A stretch of DNA of 24,615 nucleotides, from the NCBI GenBank assembly GCA_019648995.1, contig BLXT01007177.1, forward strand, positions 132,185 to 156,799. The letters are read 5' to 3'. A program made the position numbers and the translations under genes. This stretch comes from Plakobranchus ocellatus (taxonomy: Eukaryota > Mollusca > Gastropoda > Plakobranchidae). The notes below the pieces were generated by a model. That model did not search any database and had not been told where the DNA came from. It worked only from the letters and a program-made list of their open reading frames with translations. Positions 1 to 10,000 of this stretch are shown one piece after another; position 1 is the first letter of the stretch, and each line of letters begins with the position of its first letter.

Positions 1-122
1 AGATGGAAGAGAAGGAGATAAAAAAAGTGTATAATTTAATTTCATGATATCTTTAGTGGGTTCAGCAGTAACATTCTTAATCTAGTCTTAACTTTCTTTC
101 CTGATATCCCATCTTACATCAG
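1..122 (+). other. Window edge, mostly intron before exon 123-209
   Basis: The first 26 bases can be read as a purine-rich coding end (MEEKEIKK) before a weak donor-like gtgtat at 27, so a preceding exon may end here, but this is not strong enough to call. The rest is AT-rich intron with a pyrimidine stretch before the acceptor at 121-122. Confidence 0.3.
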
Positions 123-209
123 ATGGATGAACAAGAGATAGCCAAGTTAGAGGAGAGAACGGAAAGGATGAGGAGGATGAGGATGGAGAGAGCAAAACAG
201 CAAGAAGCA
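123..209 (+). CDS. CC2D2A: CC2D2A upstream coding exon
   Basis: The exon lies between an acceptor (ttacatcag) and a consensus donor (gtaagt). Only one frame is open across it: 29 codons rich in Glu, Arg and Met (LEERTERMRRMRMERAKQQ). That is a predicted charged helix, comparable with the arginine-rich helical stretch near the human N-terminus. It begins and ends in phase 0 and could join exon 928-1071 directly in frame. The other two frames hit stops at once. Its first codon is ATG, but it directly follows a good acceptor, so I read it as internal and not as the start. N-terminal CC2D2A is poorly conserved, so assignment rests on position, strand, phase and composition. Confidence 0.65.
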
Positions 210-765
210 GTAAGTTCGTTTAGTTGTTTTATTGATTCATGATATAAAAAAAGAGAAGAAGATGGGGCTAAAAAAACCGTATGGAAAAGTGAGGTTTAAG
301 AAAAAAGATATTGGAAAGAAAGTTTGAAAAAGAAAGCATGAGTGAAGATATTTTGTTGAGGATGAGTGCTTTTGGGCGAGTTTATTGGTTGAGAATGATG
401 ATGTGTCACATTTGAAATCATTCTTTGTCATCTTTTTGAGATTTTTCCAAAGTTAAGTGGTTAAACAACCCTTAAGTCAAGAATAAATTATAAGAGAATG
501 ATCGTTTAAGCTTCTTGAGAAAATAGAAAACAGGCAGGGAGAGGAGAAATGGGTCTCATGCTTCAGATCTTGTTATTGAAGAGAAAAATTTTCATGCCAT
601 GGTCTCTCAAAACGAATCCAGGTGTGATTATGATGACTCAGGTGAATTTGACAACTTATTTTATGGGTGGAGAATGACCTTACCTATAGGGATAGATAGT
701 TCATATATTGGAATGCCTATTGAAATTTTTAAACATAAATAAGTTTTTCATTTTAAATCCTGTAG
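210..765 (+). other. Intron region between the first two candidate exons
   Basis: AT-rich sequence. One open stretch at 567-641, bounded by cttcag and two possible donors (gtgtga at 622, gtgaat at 642), could be read as an exon but shows no similarity I recognise. Nothing else is seen. Confidence 0.4.
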
Positions 766-832
766 CTTGAGAGTGCAAGTTCATATGAGTCACTCATACT
801 ACAACAAGACTTATTTTGTGCGACTGCCAAAT
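766..832 (+). CDS. CC2D2A: Doubtful CC2D2A exon, 5' boundary unresolved
   Basis: The 3' side has a strong donor (gtaaga at 833). The frame that feeds exon 928-1071 reads VQVHMSHSYYNKTYFVRLPN, which vaguely resembles the human SQSYSRVKF region just before the conserved FF block. Acceptors at 765, 771 or 773 are possible, but none joins the phase-0 end of exon 123-209 in frame. Either an intervening exon is missing from my model, or this is alternative or not coding. I give it as a candidate only. Confidence 0.4.
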
Positions 833-927
833 GTAAGACTATTCCTTTTTATTGTGAACAAAAATGTCTTTTGCTTCCATCTTAATATAATTATATTGTA
901 TGCATGTGTGTATGTCTGTTTAACCAG

Positions 928-1071
928 CTGTCGTTCATGCCCACGGCTGAGCAGTCATTTGATTTCTTCACAAGAGAGTGGGAGGAGCAGCCTGAGGAGG
1001 CAAAGAAGGAGGAAGAGGAGGCAGCAGCAGAGGAGAAAGAGGAAAAGCCAGAAGGAGAGGAGCCTGAAACA
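928..1071 (+). CDS. CC2D2A: CC2D2A exon A: FDFF block and Glu-rich tract
   Basis: Acceptor aaccag and donor gtaaga bound 48 codons, phase 0 on both sides. It begins [20 protein letters not shown], which aligns with human PSAEEAYNFF. It then becomes a highly acidic Glu/Lys/Ala tract of about 30 residues, likely disordered or helical, equivalent to the acidic EEEEGEEEE region of human. Other frames across the purine-rich part are open only because of low complexity. Confidence 0.88.
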
Positions 1072-4000
1072 GTAAGAACCATGCCATTAACTCATTTATC
1101 AATGATTTTTGCATGCAAGGATCAGCTGTCTCTTGGGCTCTTCCTGCATCCAAACAAGATTAGTTATGTGCTCATTGAATAGGTGCTGCAAATGTAGGAA
1201 CCATTTCTGAAGCTGATAACTGATTCAATGTTTTCATTCTAAGGATTTGGTATTATATTAAACTCAAAGTAAACACATACAACTACACCATTTGGCAAGA
1301 AAGTTGGGGTACTGAATGGGCAAACTAGCTCCATGAAGTACTCCTCAACTTGGGTGAAAACCTCAGCAAAAGAGGTGAAGGAGCAGATGGAAAATGGGAG
1401 ATGGTAATGTGTAGGTTTCAGTTGGGCCACACATGGCTCACACAGAGCTACCTTTTAAAAAATGAGGAACAACTTTTTTGCTGAGACTCTCTACACTGTC
1501 CAGTATATTTTAATTTAATGCCCAGACTTTCAAGTCAACAGAAGTTAATAATAAAATTTAACTGATATGTACAGACTTTTCCAAGACATTGATCACTCTC
1601 ATATAGTGGGTTGTTTAAATGAAATTGGTGTCTATAGAAATATGTGAGGCATGTTTCTCATAAAGTTTTTCTCCATATACTCAGTTAGATTTTTAATGGA
1701 TTTTTACCATTGTTTTGATTTGCATAAGCAACTGATGATGGTCTGTGAGACAAAATGAATGAATAGAAACCCAGAGATCACCAATAAATAATGGACTGGG
1801 TATACCAATAATAAATCAGCCAATCTTTTAGGATTTGCTGAAATGTAATCAATTTTTTTTATTCATGACTTGTCAAGGAAATTCAGTCCTGTATCTATGC
1901 ACAGTTAGTTGCTTTTACCTATATGTTTGTATGTTTGTTTTTAAGTTACAATCATTGGAAAAATATCATAAATTTCGAAATTTTTATGCTGATAGTATTA
2001 TGTATAGGTTGGTTTTTTTTTTGTTTTACTTTTGATATATGGGATTTTGAGGAGGTTTACAATATAACATTTTTTAACCATATTTAATTTCTTTTTCTTT
2101 ATCTCATAATGATGAAATAAAGTATTTTTTAACATGACTCATAAACAGAAGAAAAGGTAAACGATAATCATACTGAGGAGGAAGAAAATAGGCTGAGAGA
2201 GACACACATTATATAGATACATACACAAACCCTGTTAAACTTTTCCCCCTTCATTCTGCAGGAGGAAGAAAGGGCTGCCAAAGAGGAATCAAAAGATGGC
2301 AAGTATTTTCAATTAAAAAATTCAGTTGTTTTTTTTTTTTTTTCTGTCAAACAACACAATGAAAATAGCAGCAGTGAAATTATTTCACATTCTCGAATTT
2401 GAATTATACCAGTGGCCAATAATTATCAACCAGGGTCAAATTTCCTATCAGTGATGGGGCCCACAGAAGCAAGTGTTTCCATAGGCTGTGGCCAGGGCTT
2501 CGAAAGCCTCTCATTTACCTTGGCACTGCCAGTTGAAATTTTTGCCCCTGCATGCTGCGGCCCTAACCAAGGATATTTTTGGCCCCATTCACAACTTTTG
2601 AGCTGAATCAGCCACATACCTAGTGACCTACTATTTTAACTTACTCAATATGGTACAATTAATACATGCCTTGAAATAATGTAACTTTACAGCTCAATAA
2701 TAGTCAACAGGCCAATGTAATTACTGTTTTCAACAGTAAAATCACACGCATACAACTGGAGCCATTTTGTATTGTAATCACAATACTGAGTAAAATCTTT
2801 TATGAAGTCACTTTAATTATACAATATTATGAGATATGTGTATGCAGCCTTCATGGGCTAACATCTAAAATGGCCTGGTGGGAATTATCATTATGGCCTT
2901 TTTGTTCAATGGCTAAACTATTTAAATTATAATATTTTATTGTTTTATAACCTGATTTAAATTTTTGTGGCCAATTTTGTATTGAATTAGAGATAAAAAC
3001 AGGAATCTAAATTGACATTCGGATGAAAAGAAATGTAGCAGAAAAAATAAAACCAAACAAAAAAATTTTGAAATAACAATTTTAACCTCATCAGACTGTA
3101 TTCCCGGTTAACTAGTATCCTCTTCAATGGACCTCTGCCGAATTCCTGGTAGACCGGGAATTCAGTAGCCCATTCATAGAACCTGACTAAGACTCTAAAA
3201 ATATTTGACTGATGAGGTTTCCGTGTCATCACATGAGGTCATATTGTTTAAAAATGGATGCAACATCATTTCAGCTATTTGTCTGCATGTTTTGTGAAAT
3301 TTTAACAAATTTACAATATAAGGAGAGCATTAGAGTAACTGGGGACGTTGTCAGGAAAATCCCCACAACAAAAATTGTTTTCTGCAAATATTCTCTTGAT
3401 CAAATCATTGGTTCTCATGAGGTTAAACAAGAATTTGACTAAGATTACCCTTGTAATGAAAGTGACAGTGATGACAATGAGTTAGAAAAGCCAATAGATA
3501 ACATTAGATCAAGATCTAGATCTATAGATGAATATAGACCTGAAGATAGAGATAGATCGTGAAAAAAATAGATTTTGAAAAGAAAATTTAGGCAAGGGAT
3601 GATCAGAAACATTCACTGAGCTTAGATCCAGATTCATTGGACTCATTTTCTGTACAGTATATCCTCATCAGTCTTTTGATAAATTTATTTTTACCCTATC
3701 CTGAATTCAGCCATTTTGCTCAGGAGCCCAGGTGAGAGAGGATAATCGCCAGAAGGGGCTCAGGTTTGAAAGGGTTAAAACTGTCATACCATATCTTGTT
3801 TGCGGGACTTGAAAGCTGGGACAACAACATCATTGGTCTCCCAGCCTTTGTTCAGAATTTCAGTCTGCTGAAAATTGAAATATATCAAAATAAAACAAAC
3901 TTGGTTCATATTATCTTCTTTGCCTGCTTCTGAGAAATGAAATGACATCAGTTTATTATGTTCTTTCCTTCAAGAACCACACAGGTTGCTTATTTTGCTA

Positions 4001-7000
4001 TTCAAAATTTGTTAACCCTTCATTGGCTTTTCCTCTTTTGATCTTGTTTCAAAAAATCTTTACTTTTCACATCCAAAGGCATTTGACCGTCTATAGCATT
4101 CAACAAATTGCAAAGTTCTGACTTTTTACCAAGATCCCATCCTAAAAACAGTAAATATAATTACAGAATAGGTTATAGAGTGGCTTTGAAGCAAGGGAAC
4201 ATTAGATGTACTAGACATTGAACTGAAACTGCTTTTATACAGTGTGCAGCAGCTAGGCTTTGTGTTTTATGTGTTTGGTAAAAAAAAAAACCACGGAGGA
4301 TATTGTTTACTGTTTTTTCGCATGTATTTAAAAATTCATATTATTTATTGGCAAGAGTATCAAATGGGGTCTAAATTTGACGTACAATTTGAATTTGAAG
4401 TCAAAATAGTGAAGATTGCAACTGGTAACATATTTTTTATACTTTTTTAAATAACCCAGGCTGTAGGTGAAAATGTGTGGATTGCACAGTTTTATGTGGG
4501 GCTGGCCAACACCTCGCCGTAGCCTATGGTAAACACGTTCATCTGTGGCTGGTATTATTTCAGTGGTTTTGATTTTTTAGAGCAATGGTTTTTCTCTGTC
4601 ATTAAATAACTGAATGAATTTTCAATAGGAATGACTGAATTTAATAAAGGACCCTTTTCTCAGTAAGTTTGAATATACAATAATGGGAAAAGTCCAGAAT
4701 CCTGAAAAGTTTCACCTTGTAACATCTGTATTCATAGAGGGCACTGCCTTGCTAGCTGATGACCAAGAGTACTCTGAGGAAAGCTATGGACCTGTGGCTA
4801 TACGGAAGGCTTATATGGATGACCCAGCAACTGTAGATGCCGCTGAGCAGAAGATGCTCTTTTACCCATCCGGTGTTAGAGGTATGTTCCATGTGGCTTA
4901 TTTTAGATGCTCACAGACTAATTGACTTTCTAGTTAGCATGTTTCTTAATAACATGTGTGGCAATGACTTTGCTGATCAACCTTATTTTTCCACAAATTT
5001 AACTTACTTATAAATCAACCAATTTTTTCCAAGCATCAAAATGCACCTCATAGTGTAACTTTGTATTCTTGAAGACTTAAAATATGGCTTGGGCTTCCCT
5101 ACATCAGGTTAGCTTGAATGCAATATCATTTTGAATATACAATTAATTTTTAGTTTTGTGTTACTGAGTGCAGTGATAATAATTTTGCGAATAGGAGTCA
5201 ATTTTTTTAGAGTAGACCTGGCAGGTGGGTAGGTGTATATGTATGTGTGTGTTTGGGAGAGAGAGATAGAGCAGAAATCATGAAGAAGAGGGTATTTTCC
5301 TGTGAACTGCACTATGTTTGCTCTTAGAGAAAGGCTGTTGTAGATGATTTAATGTTAGGCTCAGAGAATATGAATAAAAATAGATTGATTGAATATCAGT
5401 CTATGTCAGACAGTTTAGTACAGATTTCAAGATCTGGGAAAAAGTAATTCATTTATAATGTGTTTTTATTCTCAATATCCTAGACAAAATTGATAAAATA
5501 ATCAAAGAAAAATTTAAAATTTGAAGCAACTTCCTCTTTTGCATTCTTTCTCTGTATTGAAACTTCCTCTATTGTATTCTTTCTCTGTATTGCGGAGAAG
5601 CTGAAGCCAGCTTCTATACTTGTGATACATCACCAGTGTACATGTCTCTTTTTCCACCTTCACTGAAATGAATTTAAAAAAAAAAGGCTCACAAGTTTTT
5701 CTTCTTTCTTGATTTTCAATTTCTGTGTCTATATAATGTGGCAAAGTGAAAATTGTTTTTTCATCAGTTCTGCAATCTGAATTTTGTCTTTTTTATCTGT
5801 GAATTCAGCACCTCCAGCAGATAAAGTGGAGGGTGAGTCAGAGCCACGGTTTCTTGAAGATGAGGGTTTCTATGTGGGTGTAAAGCCTTTTGTGGCAGAC
5901 AAAAACAGGAGTAGAATGGAGGACAGGATCCTAAAAGAGGCACAAACAGTGAAAGAGGTATGTTTAATGATTGTATTCTATACACTTAATTCTATTCTGC
6001 TTACATTTTTTAGAAAGTATTTTTGGTGAAATTGTAAAGGTTTCTTATTTTAGTAAGCACTTTTTCCCCCATAATTGTTCGTACAAAAAAAAGGGATGTA
6101 AAATTTTGATGCCCCCTTTTGAGCTAACATTTTAGAATTTGAGATGAGTAAATGAGGAGGAAGGAAGGACCAACAACTTTTCTTAATGAGTTCACAGTGT
6201 TTTCTTAACTTTTTTAATTGAAAGAAGTGGCTTACATAACATATAAAAAGTGCAAATGTGATTTTTTTTTTTTTTTAGGAAATTCAAATGCATCGTGAAA
6301 ACTCTCAGGGGACCAGTCTCTATATCACTTGGTTTCAAAAGTAGCAACAAATTATCAAAGACTGTTGCATAAAAGTAGAGAGAGGAATTTTATTCAGGGC
6401 TGAAGTTATCAAATTTAAAATGTTAACTAATTATTTGCTTTGTGAGTTAAAATAAATTGCATAGAAGGACATTGATTGTCATTCTTGTACTTCACTACTA
6501 CAAAAATTGAAGATTCCAAAAAAATTTGTGGATTATCGGATAAGTAATATAAAGCAAACTGTCAGAACAAATGTTTTTTTTCCAAGAAAAGGTTCCCCAG
6601 AAGAAAAACATTTGTTTGTATTGCATGTGTTGTCAATCCCACAATCTCTGAAAAAAAAAATGTAAGGATTGAACTGAAGAAAAACATTTGTTTGTATTGC
6701 ATGTGTTGTCAATCCCACAATCTCTGAAAAAAAAATGTAAGGATTGAACTTAGAATTTTGGTTTTAATGATGAAATTTTAATAAAAAAGCTATATTTTGT
6801 CAATTGATACCAAATTGTCCTTTTTTTTTTGTTTTGTTTTTTTTTTTGGTGTGTAGCTGCTGTGCATTTTGATTTTGCATTAATTGTGGATTAATGAAAG
6901 AAAATATTTATCCCACTTTCTTTACATTGAGCAGAAAAAGGCTTTGCTTTCTTAAAGCTGACAGCTATTCACAGAATGAAAAAAGGAATTCTCGTGTCCT

Positions 7001-10000
7001 CTCTGCCTCATTTTTATTAGAAAAAAGAAAGATTCAAATAAAATATGGCTTTTCTTTATCAGACTGAGCTGTCTGAAGTAGAAGTTTCTTTTCTTTGTTT
7101 TTTTTAATCATAAAGGCATCCAAATGGTTTGGCGAGGATGGCCAGCTGATTGTTGAGCCCGATCCTCTACGAGAAGCGCCCACTCGTCCAACTCTTATTG
7201 ATGATACTGAAATGCAAGCCTTAGATACAGTGTTTTATAAGGTATGTTACAGAGAAATGTATTCTCAAACATATCTGGCTCTGATTACAAGAAAAATTAA
7301 ATTTCATGAAATTTTGAAATAGCTTTTTTTTTTCAAAAATCAGTTGTTTTTTTCCTTCATCACTTAAACTGATATGTAGAGTTTGCTGATAATTTGAACA
7401 TAATAAACATCCCATTCTTAATACTATTTTACAATTATATATGCATTCAGTCCCTCTTAAAAAAAATTTGAATATTTTATTTCACTCGCATACTTTGTGA
7501 CTTGCATATTTTAAAAAATATTTATGGCATTATTCTTTTGCATGTATATAATGTATATATATGTGTGCATTTATATTTTTTTCTCTCTCACTCTATCTTT
7601 ATCATCTCTTTTTTGTCATGCTGTCTCATTCCTTCCCTCCCACTTGTTTTTTCTGTTTTCTCTCTTCATTCTCTCTGTATATCTCAGGCCATCATGCGAG
7701 AGTTTGACAGTCGTTATATAGATGGTGCTGTGGATGGCGGAGGTTTCTATCAGCTTGATGTTGATGTCAACTCAATTTCGTTCTCCCACCATCACCTGTA
7801 CTCTCGTGAGCATGTGCTGGCACACAAACTAACCATGCTGCACAGTGAGCATGTGTCAAGAGCAAAACGAGACATGGCTGGATTCCTCACAGAAAAGGTG
7901 AACTTCAAGGCTTGAAGATTAAAATTTTGTTTATTGCGAAGAGTGGTTTTATGATGACTTTATTGTAGATTGTTTTTATCTTGTTGGGACTAGAGAAAGA
8001 GAGGATATTTTAAAATGAAGAAATGATGATGCTCTATTAATCTATTGTTTTACAGTTGGACAAATATTTTAAATCAAAGCACAAAAGTAAATAGAAAAAT
8101 ATTTTTGTCTATTATAATCATGTAAATTCAAGACCAATTTTTATATGCATGTAACTAGGAAATCAAAAGGTCCTTTTTTAAACACAATGCTTCAATAAAT
8201 AAAAGACATGGGAATTGAGGGAGGGCTGTGTAAAAATTGGAGATGTTTTATGGACTGTATCAATAGTGCTGTTATGAAATAGATATTTTAGGAAATCCAT
8301 GCTTTGTGGAATAAAGTGGAAGAATGGAGGTAGATGTACTGCATATCAATAAAATCTATTATTGTTTTTATGTATGTAGTTTTGACTATTTGGATATTTG
8401 ATTCATGTATCAGTCTGCATGTGAAAACAAAATCCTTTTATCCTTTGTATACTCCATGCTTACTTTTTCTCCAGCTTGGTGCTCTTAAAAATTCTGCACT
8501 TCTTCTACATGACTACATAGCATCCCACAAAGTGAGTAGTAGATCTGAAAAAAGGTTTACTGTCTGAAGCCTAATCCTAATTAATAACAAAAGTCTGAAG
8601 GCAAAAGAGCTTTCAATCCACGTTTGCCTTCTCTAAAAATAAAAAGAAAAATTCTCATTTCTTGACAGAGATTTGACAAAGGTCTAGTCCATTTTCAGCA
8701 CTACCAAGCTTGTTGAAAATAAAGGGTTTGAGAAAGTTTAATACAATTTCACTACAACGAGGACTTGGATCAGTTTTGTTTTCAAATCATTCTTGTTTCC
8801 TGGTTATTTTTTTTTCGGTTTTTTTTTTTTTTTTTTGGTAAAGAGTGTCACAGCCTCATGCAAATTTTAATCTGTAGCTTACTAATAATTTTTTTTTTAA
8901 TCTACTTATTTTTGTTTACCATATTATATATATATATATATATATGAATAGTCACTTTATTCATATTATACTTCTTCAGATATATGGCAATTTGGTTAAG
9001 TTAGACATTGTTGAAATGCCTATCATTTTGTTTAGATGATAAAATTAGATGTTTGTGTGTATTAAGTTTTATTTGATTTAAAAGATCTGTTCTATACTCT
9101 TCCTAGGGTGAAATGAGTGTTGTGGATCGAGATAATTATGAGAGAAGATTGAGAGACTACAAGAGTGAGATTAGGTAAGACTGTTTCTTTTCCAAAGTGT
9201 ATCTTTTCTGAAATTTACTACCATTTCTTTTTTTCCTAAAGTCTTGTGAAGAGGGCTTTAAACTATGTTGCCTTTGTATATGATTATGCAGTATTTATGG
9301 CTTTAAGAAAAAGACAGGCAATGCACTTCATTTGTCAAGGCAGAATGATGTGTGTCACAGTACAGCACAATAGTTTGAGCTGTAGATAGCATATCAATTT
9401 CTTGCCGTCAAGATGAGAAGGTCAGTGCCTGTTTGTAAGCGATGTACAATAAAATTTGTGCTTTATCCACCCATCACCATTTCTGGTCATTTAAAATTAA
9501 GTAAGACCAAGACTAAGAGGACTGGCTGCTTCTCAAGCAAAACGAACTATCAAAGCTATTTTTAAAAAATACAAGTTTTGTGTCTAATAAAAAATATAAT
9601 GATATCTATTTCGAGAGTCTACAAAAAAATAACTTTTTAGATGGCACATGATTTCTGGAAGGTTTAAGATTTCATGAGTGCATTTATTTCCTGCATTAGC
9701 ATTTACAGAAATAGTAAATGATTAGACACCAATGAAAATGGTGATCTTGCATACTCTCTTGTTACCCCTTATTTAGAGGGTGGATGCTGTCTGGGGTTGA
9801 GATAATGTGATGTTTAAGGATTTTAAACAGTTTGGTCAGAAGTACATCAAAATTACTCATATAAAATTTGCTGTGAAGTTCTTTTGTATGTTTTAATTAA
9901 TGATTTTCAGAATTACCTATTTAAACTTTGGTTAGGAAAATCAAGAGTTGGAATATATGAAATGAAATCCTACAGCTGCTTTTTTTTTCAGAACAAATGT

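Larger units (their letters stand above)
3082..3778. mobile_element. Candidate TTAA-bounded DNA transposon or MITE
   Basis: TTAA at 3082-3085 and TTAA at 3775-3778 flank a 697-bp segment. The outward ends resemble each other when one is reverse-complemented: TTAACCTCATCAGACT versus TTAACCCTTTCAAACC, 11 of 16 identical. TTAA targets and CCC/GGG ends are typical of piggyBac elements. Inside are repeated CCTCATCAG/CTGATGAGG motifs and a short plus ORF (3212-3442) that I cannot identify. No transposase domain is visible. It is most likely a degenerate non-autonomous copy; chance is possible. Confidence 0.35.
2299..4737 (+). other. Intron B-C, repeat-rich
   Basis: This 2.4-kb intron opens with GC and ends with attcatag. 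From left to right it holds a less AT-rich patch at 2410-2620, open on both strands but unassigned. Then come nested inverted repeats and a possible TTAA-bounded element (3082-3778), and two exon-like segments on the minus strand (3790-3867 and 4020-4141). A further unassigned patch lies at 4449-4560. Confidence 0.6.
5958..7115 (+). other. Intron D-E
   Basis: Intron of 1158 bp with long T runs. It contains an exon-like segment after a poly-T acceptor (6279-6344) and a 76-bp tandem duplication (6600-6750). The end of the intron is T-rich before the acceptor aaag at 7115. Confidence 0.7.

Noticed and set aside
767-1075. 102-codon plus-strand ORF as a separate small gene
   Set aside because: Its second half is the purine-rich exon A read in the wrong frame (Arg/Gln/Lys runs); low complexity keeps it open.
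968-1153. Minus-strand Leu/Pro-rich and Ser-rich ORFs opposite exon A
   Set aside because: They are antisense shadows of the Glu/Lys-rich coding tract.
2337-2345. Poly-T runs throughout as terminators or Pol III stops
   Set aside because: Homopolymer T runs are common in these AT-rich introns and follow no Pol III gene.
3200-3240. CTGATGAG core suggesting a hammerhead ribozyme
   Set aside because: None of the CTGATGA copies (here, on the minus strand near 3084 and 3670, or near 1732) is followed by a proper stem II and a GAAA box with a matching stem III and cleavage triplet.
3212-3442. 76-codon ORF as a real gene
   Set aside because: It has no recognisable domain, lies in an intron within a probable transposon, and is AT-rich like its surroundings.
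4683-4737. ATG at 4683 as an alternative CC2D2A start
   Set aside because: The sequence before 4738 lacks homology and the acceptor at 4736-4737 plus split-codon phase show it is intron.
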